From assembly GCA_022606425.2 (NCBI GenBank), contig JAHDVF020001311.1, positions 62,001 through 126,000 of the forward strand: a stretch of 64,000 nt of DNA. Direction: 5' to 3'. Positions 49,618 to 59,625 of this stretch are shown piece after piece. Source of the DNA: Lepidostoma basale. Its lineage: Eukaryota > Arthropoda > Insecta > Trichoptera > Lepidostomatidae. Both the position numbers and the translations under genes were made by a program. Below the pieces are notes generated by a model. It saw nothing but the letters and a program-made list of their open reading frames with translations. It was not told the DNA's origin and made no database searches. Positions within the stretch are counted from its first letter, which is position 1. Every line of letters begins with the position of its first letter.

Positions 49618-50728
49618 GTTAATAAACTAACTAACTAACCATCACGCCGTCCTCCCCCGGAGAGGTAGGCAGAAAGAATGGAACGCCACACTGTTCTTTC
49701 CTGACATATTTATTTATTTATTTATTATTATGATGATTTGTATTTTAAGTGCGCCGTTTTGTAAAATCAATTACTCCAAGGGCGCACTAGGAAATGACTG
49801 ACTGAACAGTGCAGTCTTCAGATGTTTCTTAAATTTAACGTCACTATCCTCATACTTAATACTAACATGGAGGCTATTCCACGCCAACGGACCCGCAACG
49901 CTGAAAGCACGATCATAGAAACATGCTTTATTGGCTCTGACTGGAATCGCTATGTTGTTTGCACTTGTTTCTACTGATCGGAGTGAACGTTGCCTTTCCG
50001 TTGGCATGGGTGTCACGCAGAGGTCCGATATATACGCTGGCGCTCTCTGGTGTCGAGCCTTAAACACTGTCAAACACAATTTATATTTTACTCGCTCTCG
50101 GATTTTAAGCCAATGAAGCTCCTTCAGGAGCGGCGTGATGTGACAGTGTTGCCCCATAATCAATCGGGCAGCAGCATTAAATACGCTTTGTATTCTGCTT
50201 AATTGATTATTTGGCAATCCAGCGTACATTCCGTTGCAATAATCTAACCGTGACACTACAAAAGAATTTACGAGGGTCCTAGCTTCACCAACAGGTAAAC
50301 ATCTCCGTATGTGCTTTAGCTGTCTCAGTTCTTCTCTCGATTCCTCTACATTCATACATCTTGTCATGCACGCACGTCGATTTCTCCGACTCACGTGACC
50401 GACATTCAATATTTGATTGATTTGATCGTGCCACGTTCACGCCGTTTGCATATACCTTCTTAACCATTCTGTCTACACTCATTCTTTTTTTCTCATGTGT
50501 CCAAACCATCTAAATGACTCTTTCCTTATTTTGTTCATAACACTTTCATTCGTACCACATTCACTTCTAAAACTTGCATTTGTCACTCTACCATATACAG
50601 ATTTGCGACACATTCGTCTTAGAGATCTCATTTCTACTGCATTTATTCTACTTTCATCCTTCTTTTGCCAGTTCCATGTTTCACTTCCATACAGAAGGGT
50701 CGGCACAAGAACACCATTATGCATTGTG
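49618..50728 (-). mobile_element. LINE-A 3' fragment split by LINE-K
   Basis: 49,618-49,712 carries (AACT)n, CCCGGAGAGGTAGGCAGAAAG and TTCTTTCCTGACAT. It resumes at about 50,332 CTTCTCTCGATTCCTCTACAT and runs to GTATGGAAGTG-complement at 50,690, with minus frame NGVLVPTLLYGSETWNWQKK, MRSLRRMCRKSVYGRVTNAS and ESFRWFGHM. Confidence 0.85.
49713..50331 (-). mobile_element. LINE-K, second-longest copy
   Basis: Minus: LRQLKHIRRCLPVGEARTLV, NSFVVSRLDYCNGMYAGLPN, RIQSVFNAAARLIMGQHCHI, ELHWLKIRERVKYKLCLTVF, RAPAYISDLCV and FYDRAFSVAGPLAWNSL, open for about 180 codons. The tail side is (TTTA)n/(TTA)n at 49,711-49,730. This extends further upstream than the 1-734 copy. Confidence 0.85.
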
Positions 50729-51080
50729 ATATAATTTGAGATTTTATCAGCGCATTAGTTGAATATATTGCCCTACCCTCGTACGTACATCCAACTATTC
50801 GATTACCATTTAGAATGTAGTGGGCAGTTGTTTTATTGCCCATGAAACAATGAAAATCGCTAGCCGATTGTAATCTGAATGCTTTTGAAATTATCAGAGG
50901 GTATCCCTTATACCGACAGCATTAAATTAATCTTGAGTTATTCGTCGTATGCAAAGAGTAGTAGGGGTGATTCCGTTACTGGGATTTAACACTAATATTT
51001 TCATATACAATACGATTTTTATTTCCAATTTTAAGAAGCATTTTGATTTAAAACAATGGTGTTAGATTTTTTTTATAACC
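50729..51080. other. Spacer, nothing recognised
   Basis: No repeat placed. Confidence 0.45.
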
Positions 51081-51305
51081 GAGCCATAGAGGGCTCCCTC
51101 CGCTTAGCCGAAGCTGTTATAGGCGCAGCGGCGCCTTTTGTCAACTTCACTCGTGCACTCCCTAGGCCCGTTCTCCGTCCATGCGGGACTTACGTTAAAA
51201 AAAAATTATGTCTATATTTGCAACCAAGGGGGACCCAGACCACATTTAAGCTACGCTCCTCTCCCTCGATGTCCCGCCGTACACACATAGCAATACAACA
51301 GCAAA
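51081..51305 (-). repeat. R1 retroposon, near full copy
   Basis: The plus strand shows the full complement order: GAGCCATAGAGGGCTCCCTC, TATAGGCGCAGCGGCGCC, CCCTAGGCCCG, ACTTACGTTAA, AACCAAGGGGGACCCAGACC, CCCTCGATGTCCCGCCG. The frame through it (51,056-51,322) is accidental. Confidence 0.7.
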
Positions 51306-51439
51306 AGAAAATACACAATTGATACGTTAATATGTCAGAGAATGAATAAAAAGAAATAATTCACAGCTGAAGGCGCAGGAGGGAAGGAGGAGATAAAATA
51401 CAGGATGGGGGAAATAAGGAAATTTTCGGTGTAAGAATC

Positions 51440-51552
51440 TATTATGCAATAGAGCAGAATAGAGCTCATATTATGAAGAAGAAATCGAGACTTGTACCTA
51501 AGTCCCCTGGATCACGAGCCAAAAGTTCTGGCCCCTAGACCACCACGCGATT
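51440..51552 (-). mobile_element. SINE-2, best tRNA-like head
   Basis: Minus: GTGGTGGTCTAGGGGCCAG (A-box-like TGGTCTAGGGG), CTTTTGGCTCGTGATCCAGG, ACTTAGGTACAAGTCTCG (B-box-like), then TTCTTCTTCATAATATGAGC. Confidence 0.65.
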
Positions 51553-51582
51553 GTGAACATCATATTTATGTTTAAATGTAGA

Positions 51583-51795
51583 TCTTCTTCTTCTTCCTTG
51601 TTGTAGACCAATGTGGTCTGTTCTCTAGAGTATTGCCCGTCCTATGAGAAACTCCCAGCTGTCCTTCCATCTTTTAGGAGGTCTTCCACGAGGACGAGTC
51701 CCATGAGGCTGATTATATGATGTAATATAGGGGAATCTGGTGGTTTCCATACTTTGAACATGGCCGTATCAGTCCCTTTTTCGCTGTCTGTGTAA
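51583..51795 (-). mobile_element. LINE-D 3' end
   Basis: CTTCTTCTTCCTTGTTGTAGA, CTTTTAGGAGGTCTTCCACG, TTTGAACATGGCCGTATCAG on plus. Confidence 0.8.
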
Positions 51796-51879
51796 ATGTA
51801 GATAAAAAAAAATATGTATTGATGTAATCGATGTTGAATACACGTTAATTTATCTGTGTGTTGTTGGGATCGTCTATAT

Positions 51880-51934
51880 CAGTGCTCCGCAACCGGTGTG
51901 CCGTGAGCCATATGCAGTGACCAGATCCAGAATC
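51880..51934. mobile_element. hAT-like terminus
   Basis: CAGTGCTCCGCAACCGGTGT and GCCGTGAGCC resemble a hAT end. No partner found. Confidence 0.4.
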
Positions 51935-52058
51935 AAAGATGGACAGGAATTACAAGAGTTCCGAACCTGTTCCAAGTGGCGCAGGATAGAGATGCCTTTG
52001 CTTTAGTGATCGCCAACGTTGGGGAGACCTGACACGGCACCGAAAGAAGAAGAAGTTT
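51935..52058 (+). mobile_element. LINE-B 3' end
   Basis: CCGAACCTGTTCCAAGTGGCG, GATGCCTTTGCTTTAGTGATC, GGGGAGACCTGACACGGCACC and the (GAA)n tail. Confidence 0.75.
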
Positions 52059-52471
52059 AATTAAGAGTTTTACATCATTGTTCAAGAAACAATAAATCAA
52101 CACTTGCAGAAGTTATCTTGCTAGTGAACGTTACGCTTTAGAATTCTATTTCGAACCCCCATCTTAGCCTTCTTAGATAGAGCGGAACGGCGGATCGCTT
52201 TCGATAATTCTATTATTTTCTTCCATCTGAATACTTGTATATATTTCACGTAATGGCCGATTCCCGCCCAACGATTCACATGTCACACGGTCTCAAGACG
52301 CTTTCAACCTGCAGTCAGTCTGCCCCCTGAACCGTATCCGAAGCGAGACCGATTCAACGCTCTAGTTGTGGAGATTATCCTGATTGGTCACGCATTAACA
52401 TACGAGTGTACATTACGTACTTACTTTCTTATACAGCCGACATCGTCCACTGCTGGACATAAGCCGACCTT
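52059..52471. other. Spacer with a LINE-like scrap
   Basis: ATCGTCCACTGCTGGACATAA at 52,442 resembles 12,085 (LINE-H 3' region). The rest is unplaced. Confidence 0.4.
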
Positions 52472-52560
52472 CGTTTCAGAGTGGCAAGAGCTACGACTGC
52501 CACACCGTATCGCCGCTCGATTCCCGGCCCTGGTCTTTGGTCTGGTGTAGCTGTGTTTTT
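52472..52560 (+). mobile_element. SINE-1, sense copy
   Basis: CAGAGTGGCAAGAGCTACG (A box), GCTCGATTCCCGGCC (B box, one change), CTTTGGTCTGGTGTAG. Confidence 0.75.
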
Positions 52561-52849
52561 ATTAAATATATTTTTTATTAGCATCAATTGTAATAATCAC
52601 AAAAATAAATGTAAATATAATTAAGGATGCGAGTAATATTCATATTAAATAAATATTTAAGGAATATTTTTTTGTTTCTTCTATGTTCGCCATGTGTTGT
52701 AGATGTTTTATTGGTCTTTTTCTTTTTTATATACTTTGTTTACAACACTTAATTTTTTTTTTAATATCAGACATTTTTTTTTTAAAGACTGATACCAAGG
52801 ATTTTAATCAATGATATTAGAATTTATTTTACAATCTTCAATGTGAGCA
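52561..52849. other. Spacer
   Basis: AT-rich, nothing recognised. Confidence 0.5.
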
Positions 52850-52920
52850 GAAAATAGCTCATTATTATGAAGAAGGAATCTGGTCGTCCACTGGATCAGG
52901 AGCCAAGCGTTCTATCCCAA
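52850..52920 (-). mobile_element. SINE-2 copy
   Basis: AGCAGAAAATAGCTCATTATT, GAAGAAGGAATCTGGTCG, GGATCAGGAGCCAAGCGTTC on plus. Confidence 0.65.
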
Positions 52921-52942
52921 GGTCCTTCTTCAGTGATATTAT

Positions 52943-53198
52943 CGCACTGTGAGTGTAAAACCGAAACAAGTGCAAATAACAGTTTGGAGATATGGGAGTT
53001 TAAAGACTTCATATTGCTTGGAAAAACCGTTTTTTTTAATAAACCAATGATTTTCGGTTTATAGGTATATTACTTTAAACTGAAAATCATTGGTTTATTA
53101 TAAAAAAAAACAGTTTTTTCAAGCAATATGAAGTCTTTAAACTCCCATATCTCCAAACTGTATATTTGCACTTGTTTCGGTTTTACATTCACGGTGCG
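52943..53198. repeat. FB-B: 256-bp fold-back element, 4-bp target duplication TTAT
   Basis: CGCACTGTGAGTGTAAAACC to GGTTTTACATTCACGGTGCG, near-perfect inverted repeat, flanked by TTAT at 52,939-52,942 and 53,199-53,202. It sits inside the F2 palindrome next to the antisense ribozyme. Confidence 0.85.
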
Positions 53199-53318
53199 TT
53201 ATAAATATATTTAAAATATTATAAAATTGTTTACAAATATGATCACTTTGACAGGTCATTATTGTCAAAACTGATCATATTTGTAAACGGTTTTATAATA
53301 TTTTAAATATCTATTATT

Positions 53319-53362
53319 ATATCACTGAAGAAGGACCGGGTTGTCCGAAACATGTCTGATAT
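53319..53362 (+). ncRNA. Hammerhead ribozyme, F2 type, best copy in the window
   Basis: Stem I is six perfect pairs, ATATCA (53,319-53,324) with TGATAT (53,357-53,362). CTGAAGA is 53,325-53,331, one unpaired A, stem II GGAC with GTCC around CGGGTT, GAAA 53,347-53,350, the palindrome ACATGT 53,350-53,355 as stem III, and C17 at 53,356 with cleavage after it. All core bases are canonical. Transcription and activity are not shown by sequence. Confidence 0.85.
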
Positions 53363-53372
53363 TAATTTTTTT

Positions 53373-53619
53373 TTGTACGTAATTATTTTAAATATCCGGT
53401 GTCACGGCTAATGGAAATTCGTATTTTTCTGACAAATTTATGTTGTTATTGGAATCCAAAAACAAAACCACAAACACAGTGTGCTTTAATGTACCCGCCG
53501 TAAATAATTATTTATTTTCCAAATTTCGAGATAGTAGTAATTTTCTAGTCACCGAGTGTTTTGGAAGCTAATGTCGTATACTCGGCCTACCAAGACTCGG
53601 GAACTAGCGTTCTATAACC
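53373..53619. other. Spacer
   Basis: AT-rich, nothing recognised. Confidence 0.5.
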
Positions 53620-53857
53620 AATTGAAGGCTGGACTTAACAAAGGTGCCAAGTATACAAAAAAATATATATCTTATACATAAAGCCCAATTACTGTGCAAA
53701 AGTGCGTAATGATTGAATAATATAGTGTAGTTCAAACGTTACCCTAAAGATGCCACCCGTGGTACATGACATATGGAACAAAAAACAGTTTTTGCCTATT
53801 TTCTCTGCTTTTTGTTTAAACCACTTGGCACCTTTGTAATGTCCAGTCCTCAATTGA
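53620..53857. repeat. Unclassified inverted-repeat element, about 238 bp
   Basis: Ends AATTGAAGGCTGGACTTAAC with AAAGGTGCCAAGT, and ACTTGGCACCTTTGTAATG with TCCAGTCCTCAATT, are imperfect reverse complements over about 33 bases. The body has no coding capacity. Target duplication unclear. Confidence 0.6.
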
Positions 53858-54205
53858 GGAGATGTTACTAACACTATTGTAAATAATCTCCTTTAAACTA
53901 TACGAACATGACAAGCAACACGCACTAGTTGAAGACTTTGTTTGAAAACCTTCTTGGTCACTTCAATATCCAATGCAACTAACGTCTTATCTAATGTATT
54001 TACAAAACGGTGTTCTGTATACATTTACTATTGCAATCTTTACCCATTGAATTCTATTCCTGTTTGTATTTCATTAACACCATTCGTCTAACACACCTTG
54101 CACGCTTCTGCGCTCTCTTCTTTAATATTATTTCACATATCGATTGGGTTATGTCGACATTAAAAATTCCAAAATGAAGAGCCAAACGGAGACAAGTACA
54201 ATATT
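53858..54205. other. Spacer
   Basis: Nothing recognised. Confidence 0.45.
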
Positions 54206-54604
54206 TATTAATTGTATCTCAATAGAGACGATGATGCAAACTGGAAACAGAACATGGTGATCGAGGTGTTTTACAGGACTTATGACCTGTCATTGGTTGG
54301 GTTAAGCGCATGCTTTATGTAATACAACATTCTCCATTTCACTTTTCTTACGACTACCATGTGTGACAAATTTTTGGAAGTTGTATATATGTTAATCTGT
54401 AACACCAAACTTCACATGTTAGTTTTAATCTATACACTAGCGCCATCTATGAAGATTGGATTTTTAAGCACTAAGCAGAAGATCTTTTATTAACGCAACG
54501 CGAAAGGCTACCGTCATTAACGTATTGCTAGATAACGCCTGGAGATGTCACAGACCAGTTTTTGTTTTTACAACATTTTGAATGTATACAAATACTTTTT
54601 TTCG
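54206..54604. repeat. FB-A element, long single-arm form
   Basis: TTAATTGTATCTCAATAGAG, GACCTGTCATTGGTTGGGTT, TAGCGCCATCTATGAAGATTG, AGCACTAAGCAGAAGATC, AACGCGAAAGGCTACCG, ending TTGAATGTATACAAATACTT where an F2 ribozyme remnant begins. Confidence 0.6.
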
Positions 54605-54705
54605 CAGACATGTTTGTTTGCGACATAACCTTTTTCGATGCACACAATTTTAAATTTGTACAACGAAAAAGTTGGGCCACAACCGAAACATATCTGTAAG
54701 ATTTT
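54605..54705. repeat. PLE F2 palindrome remnant
   Basis: GCAGACATGTTTG on the left and CACAACCGAAACATATCTG on the right, with AACCTTTTTCG / CGAAAAAGTT near the axis. Both cores lost. Confidence 0.5.
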
Positions 54706-55184
54706 TTTTGAAAAATACGAAGAGCATATTCCATTTATTCGAATGTGTATCCACAACACAAATTGATGGCGAATATAAGAATAAAATATGATATAGAGTT
54801 TTACGTAATAGTTCAAGAAACAGTAAATAATATTTGACTTGTATCCCCGTATCTTACTAGCTGACAATTATTGAAATGTGTTAATATTTTACCACCTGCT
54901 AATTAAAAACGTGTGTCAGTTGTTTAATTAGATGGGTTCCTATACAAAGTGGAAGAGTGTTTCGAAAATCAAAATCAACACATTTACGCGATGCGAAGAT
55001 TGGTTCAAATGATCCAATTTTTTGTCTGTTGTAATTAGAACATTTAATATCCACATTTCATATTTTATATTATTTCTGCTTGTTAATTGTGACAAAAACA
55101 TTACTTTAGAATCACTAGAATGTTCATCTCAAATAATATTATTATTATTGCTCTAAGGCTATTGATTTAATTGATGCTATTGAT
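54706..55184. other. Spacer, nothing recognised
   Basis: AT-rich. Confidence 0.45.
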
Positions 55185-55848
55185 TATATGGATACCCTCA
55201 TGTATGGAAGTGAAGCTTGGAGCTGGCAAAATAAGGATGAAGGCAGGATAATAGAAATGAGATCACTAAGAAGAATGTGCGGGAAAACGTTGTATGATAG
55301 AATACCGAACGATGAAATAAGAAAGAAATGTAAGGCAGATGACTGCATCATGGAAAAAAAGGATCCCCGGGATGGTTTGGACATATGAAAAGAATGGATG
55401 AGAGTAGAATGGTTAAAAAGTTTTACACAAGCAGCGTGAGTGGAAAAGAAGCCGAGGACGACCGAGGAAAACGTGGCATGACCAAATTAATCAATACTAA
55501 AAGGCAGCCACATTCGAAGTCGAATTATGAATGTACGATGTAGAGGAAACCCGAGAGGTATGCCAGGACATATATAAGGTTCCCACCACCACCCGAGACT
55601 ATTATAGGACGCAACGACGCCCTTTCGTCAGTCTCGCTGCACTATCTAGGCCTGTTTCTTGTGCATCCGGGACATACGTTAATTTAATTTAGCCTTTTCT
55701 TGTCATCAATCAAAAGGGAGACAGACCACATTTAATCTATTCTTTTAACCTTATTTATCTCCAGGTATGCCAGGACAGAGCATTGTGGCGATCCATCCTC
55801 TCTGCCTACCCCTCCGAGGAAATGGCGTGATGGTTAGTTAGTTAGCTA
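55185..55848 (+). mobile_element. LINE-A 3' fragment split by R1
   Basis: 55,188 on reads TLMYGSEAWSWQNKDEGR, MRSLRRMCGKTLYDRIPNDE, and the ribonucleotide order continues to CCCGAGAGGTATGCCAGGACA, then R1, then the same target again and GAGCATTGTGGCGATCCATC to (TTAG)n. Confidence 0.85.
55571..55762 (-). mobile_element. R1 insertion with 15-bp target duplication
   Basis: AGGTATGCCAGGACA at 55,556-55,570 and 55,763-55,777. The insert (192 bp) is an R1 copy: ACCCGAGACTATTATAGGACG, ACGCCCTTTCGTCAG, GGGACATACGTTAA, GGGAGACAGACCACATTTAA. A 15-bp duplication indicates target-primed insertion. Confidence 0.8.
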
Positions 55849-56045
55849 TTGATTATGTAAGGGCCAGTTTATATTTTAAGACAAAACAAATAAAACACCC
55901 TCAACTCAATACTTCCATCTAAAAATTCTTTCAAAATTTAACCCATTGATATGTCTATTGTTATCTCCCTAGTACTAGTCAAGTTAACTTACACATGTTA
56001 TATATAATTCTAGGTTCTTGCACTCAGTTTGTAATAATTTTGGTT
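55849..56045. other. Spacer
   Basis: Nothing recognised. Confidence 0.5.
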
Positions 56046-56140
56046 AGTTTATTTCGTTCTCCCGATGATGAAGGTGTAAGCCTTCAAAACACGTCGAGAA
56101 AAATAAACACGAAAGTGGAAAAAACAGTGTTTTATTTCGT
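56046..56140 (+). repeat. PLE F4 terminal repeat with hammerhead variant
   Basis: Stem I TTCTC (56,057-56,061) with GAGAA (56,096-56,100), core CCGATGA (U4 is C), stem II GAAGG/CCTTC, AAAA for GAAA, stem III ACACGT, then C. It is followed by AAATAAACACGAAAGTGGAA and AACAGTGTTTTATTTCG. Fold conserved, two core bases changed. Confidence 0.6.
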
Positions 56141-56427
56141 ACAAATTTTTGTCAATCATTATATGAATTACCTGAGTAGGCTTGAAATCATTGCAGTCTT
56201 ACAAACAACGTGTACCGACTTGTGCAGGTGTGAATTCCTCCTTCATACTCTCTACTGTAGGTTTCCCAAAATGTTTCTACATTAGAACATTTCGCAAAAA
56301 CGAAAATTTAACGTTACACATATATTTTTAAATTTCATTTCAAAGTCTATCACATGTATAGGTTAAAAAAACAATGCAAACTTCTGAAACTTTCCGCAGA
56401 CTTTTCCCTCCAGAATTTATACTACTT
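56141..56427. other. Spacer
   Basis: Nothing recognised. Confidence 0.45.
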
Positions 56428-57100
56428 ATTTGAATTATGACATCGAAAGAAGGGTTGGTTCTGGGAACAAAATAAATGACGCTCTCAAAGGCATCACTGC
56501 AAATAGAAATATATCTACTGAAGCAAAGATGGCAGTAAATAATGGAGTTCTAGTGCCAACCCTTACGTATGAAAATGAATCTTGGAGCCGGCAAAAGATG
56601 GATGAGAGTAATTCGTATAAATGCCGTAGAAATTAGATCACTTAGTAGAATGTGTAGGAAAACGATGGTAATAGAATAGAGAACGACCAAATAAGAAAGA
56701 AATGTAAGGCAGATGATTGCATCTTATGTAAAATTAAAAAAAAAACATGAGATGGTTTGTACATATGGAACGAATAGACAAGAGAACAATGGTTAAAATG
56801 TTGTATACAGCAGTGCGTGTGGAAAGAGGAGCCGCGGAAGACCAAGTAAAGCGTGGCATAACCAAATTAACTAACTAACTAACCATCACGCCGTCTCCTC
56901 GAAGGAGTAGGCAGAAAAAATGGCCTGCCACACTTTTCTTTCCTGACATCTTCCTCAACATTCATACACCGTGTCATGCACGCGCGTCGATTTCTCTGAC
57001 TCCTCACGTGGCCGACATTCAATATTTGATTTATTTGATCGTACCACGTTTTCCTCGTAACCAAATTAAAAATATAAAAAACCAATTCCAAATAAATAAA
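56428..57100 (+). mobile_element. LINE-A sense copy interrupted by an antisense LINE-A
   Basis: 56,428-56,870 reads IERRVGSGNKINDALKGITA, STEAKMAVNNGVLVPTLTYE and further on GCGTGGCATAACCAAATTAA. It resumes near 57,070 for a few dozen bases only. Confidence 0.8.
56871..57057 (-). mobile_element. LINE-A 3' fragment with 12-bp target duplication
   Basis: TAACCAAATTAA at 56,859-56,870 and 57,058-57,069. The insert starts (CTAA)n and contains ATCACGCCGTCTCCTCGAAGG, GCACGCGCGTCGATTTC. Confidence 0.85.
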
Positions 57101-57179
57101 AACTAAAATTTTTCTTAATAACTTCGACATGGTCATTTCATAAATAGATAATTCATCCACCTGATAATTCATGACACCA

Positions 57180-57505
57180 TCAGATCAAAAAATCTCCTAA
57201 GAACCGCAGAAATGAAGACTCTCCGATCCGTTGCGGGAACGACACTCCGAGACAGAATAAGAAATTCTGAAATAAGAAAGATCTGCAATGTAGAAGATGT
57301 CGTGCGATAGGGAAGACTGAGAAGACGCTACTGGAGAGATCATGTGGAAAGAGCATGTTCTGAAAGAGTAATAAATATAGCCGCAAATAAAGTAGCAACA
57401 GGAAATCGACCTGCAGGAAGACCAGCTTGAAGATGGCGAGACAGTTGGACATCCTCATCCCAGGAACAGGCTCCGAGGAAAAGCAGGACACAATCCTAAA
57501 TAAAG
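57180..57505 (+). mobile_element. LINE-D-like 3' fragment
   Basis: KNLLRTAEMKTLRSVAGTTL, RDRIRNSEIRKICNVEDVV, RRRYWRDHVERACSERVINI, NRPAGRPA.RWRDSWTSSSQ. It has one stop at AGG-to-TAG in the VVR.GR region. Close to 32,759. Confidence 0.75.
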
Positions 57506-58320
57506 ATAATCTATATATATAAAACAAAGTCAAAAATCGTGTTAGTTACACCATTTATAACTCGAGAACGGCTGGACCAATTTTGAAGATCTTATAGGCT
57601 GGATTTGTCTCCGTTCCGGATAACAGAATAATCATTAAAACATTTGAAAAAATCACTTAAATGATTTAAAATTAATTATATTTGTCGTAAATTTGACTAT
57701 ATTTGACTTCTGAGACAAAGTACAAAAAACATCATGGCTTCCATTTTAGTTTCAAAAACGCCCGTAGGTGGTGTATTGTTGATGCCAGATGTCAATACTC
57801 AATGTGAAAGATTTGAGGTTATTTTTTAATCGTCACCGGGATTTTTGGTTTTCTTTATTAATTTTAGATTAACAATGCCCAAAGTTATAAAAATCAGTAT
57901 AAGAGAGACTATTCTAAAAGTTAAACCCCTTTTGTGAAGGAGAGCAGAGAATATTTGCGCCATTAATACCTACCATTCGAAAAATATGACAGATGAGTGT
58001 TCCGTAGAGATTAAAAACCGATTTATGATTAGTGAATAATAATAAAAATACGTATTGTATATTTTGTATTGATTTTATAGGTGTATCTGTGTACATTCGG
58101 TCCAGAGAATTGTTACCATAGGAAATTCAGCCGCGAGTACTTAATAAACGAAATATTTGGCTAGATGAAGACGAGGAATTTCTTTTTTCAATTGATACGG
58201 ACACTGAATCATCAAACTCTTCAGATGATGAATATGATGATGCTAATGATGAAAACGGAGTTCATTGATGGATCACACTTATTCAAAATTATGTTGTCTG
58301 CTATTTAATTGTTTTAACGT

Positions 58321-59078
58321 GTTTTGATGAATGTCGGAAAGTCAAAGGTGTTAGTTTTTGAAAGGGAAGAGCAAATGACAGTTTGTAATATAAGTGTAAA
58401 TGAAGAGAACTTGGAACAGGTGAGGGAATTTGTGTATTTAGGTAGCATGTTCACAGCGGATGGCCGAACGGACAGTGATGTTGAAAAAAGGGTTGGTGCG
58501 GGTAACAAAGTGAATGGAGTAAGTAGTTATTGGAAACAAGAATTTATCAATGAAAGCGAAAATGGCCGTTCACAATGGAGTTCTGGTCCCAACTCCTATG
58601 TATGGAAGCGAAGCATGGAACTGACAGGAGAAAGATGAGAGCAGAATAAATGCGGTAGAGATGAGGTCCCTAAGACGTATGTGTGGTAGAACGATGTATG
58701 ACAGAATCTCAAATGCTGATATTAGGAAGGAATGTAGAGCGAAAGAAGGTATTATGAACAAAATTATGAATGGTTCGTTGTGTTGGTTCGGACATGTGGA
58801 GCGCATGGGTGAAGAAAGAATGGTTAAAAAGTATACGTTAACGATGTAAATGGAGTAAGGAGTCGAGGTAGACCGAGAAAAACATGGCATGTCCAAATTA
58901 ATCAAATATTAAAGGTTGGTCATGTCAGAAGCCGGAAGAATCGACGTGCGTGTATGACTCGATGTATGAATGTGGAGGAAGCTAGAGAGGTGTTCCAGGA
59001 TAGAGTCGTGTGGCGGTCCATTCTCTGCCTACCCCTGCGGAGGAACGGCGTGATGGTTTGTTGTTGTTGTTGTGTTGT
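58321..59078 (+). mobile_element. LINE-A, longest copy, (TTG)n tail, inside the Helitron
   Basis: MMNVGKSKVLVFEREEQMTV, LEQVREFVYLGSMFTADGRT and SDVEKRVGAGNKVNGV in the first frame, then after frameshifts MRSLRRMCGRTMYDRISNAD, WFGHVERMGEERMVKK, SRGRPRKTWHVQINQ-like sequence and the 3' hairpin. VGKSKVLVF...FVYLGS is the end of the RT domain region, so this shows the order RT end, WFGH, GRPRKTW, 3' UTR. Confidence 0.85.
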
Positions 59079-59289
59079 TGTATGAAATTCATTTATTTAT
59101 AATAATAAAATAATAAGAATGATAATAATCATAATAATAATTCAAACAATTATTAGAAGGAACAATCATACATAATATAGAGTCAAAAACGATGAATCCT
59201 AATATATTAAAGACGATAAACATTATAAGGAAGCAGATTATATTAGTAAGAAAGGGACAAAAATGGAAGGTAGTATTAATATTTTTTTG
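59079..59289. other. AT-rich DNA within the Helitron
   Basis: AATAAT-rich, nothing recognised. Confidence 0.45.
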
Positions 59290-59625
59290 GTAGATTGTAT
59301 AAAGGAAAAGTTTTTAATGTACTACATATATACTAAGGGGGAATAAGCTGGAATTTGGTTATTTATAACATTCAATTCACGTGCCTTTGCTTTAAAATTT
59401 CTAAATTTTCTAATTTATCAATTTTTTTTTAAATTGTTTGTTATATGCAAAAAAAATGTGTTTTTGGAATTGAAATGATGGTCAAAATTCACACAATGAT
59501 TCTGTTTTTGTATTAAATGTTGTGTTCATATAACCTCTTCAAAATGATCGACCCGTCTTTCCAATATACACGGCATCACAATCCTCACAATTAATCTGGT
59601 AGATTCCACTTTGGTTGAATATATT
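59290..59625 (-). mobile_element. PLE GIY-YIG endonuclease remnant
   Basis: The minus strand from about 59,620 reads NQSGIYQINCEDCDAVYIGK and TGRSF, the GIY...YIG..GR nuclease motif with the CxxC finger typical of Penelope-like elements. After a stop and frameshifts it continues LYEHN, NHCVNFDHHFNSK, KLENLEILK and NNQI, matching the usual C-terminal order of the domain. No RT domain is seen. Next to it at 59,626 begins an F3-type terminal repeat in opposite orientation. Confidence 0.8.

Larger units (their letters stand above)
52921..53372. repeat. PLE F2 terminal-repeat palindrome, split by FB-B
   Basis: Left arm begins GGTCCTTCTTCAGTGATATTA (antisense hammerhead half, minus CACTGAAGAAGGACC) and, after FB-B, continues AAATTGTTTACAAATATGATC. 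Right arm GATCATATTTGTAAACGGTTT, then the intact ribozyme. Confidence 0.8.

Noticed and set aside
51056..51322. 88-codon frame starting IEGSLRLAEAVIGAAAPF
   Set aside because: The frame coincides with R1; other R1 copies do not keep it open, so it is accidental.
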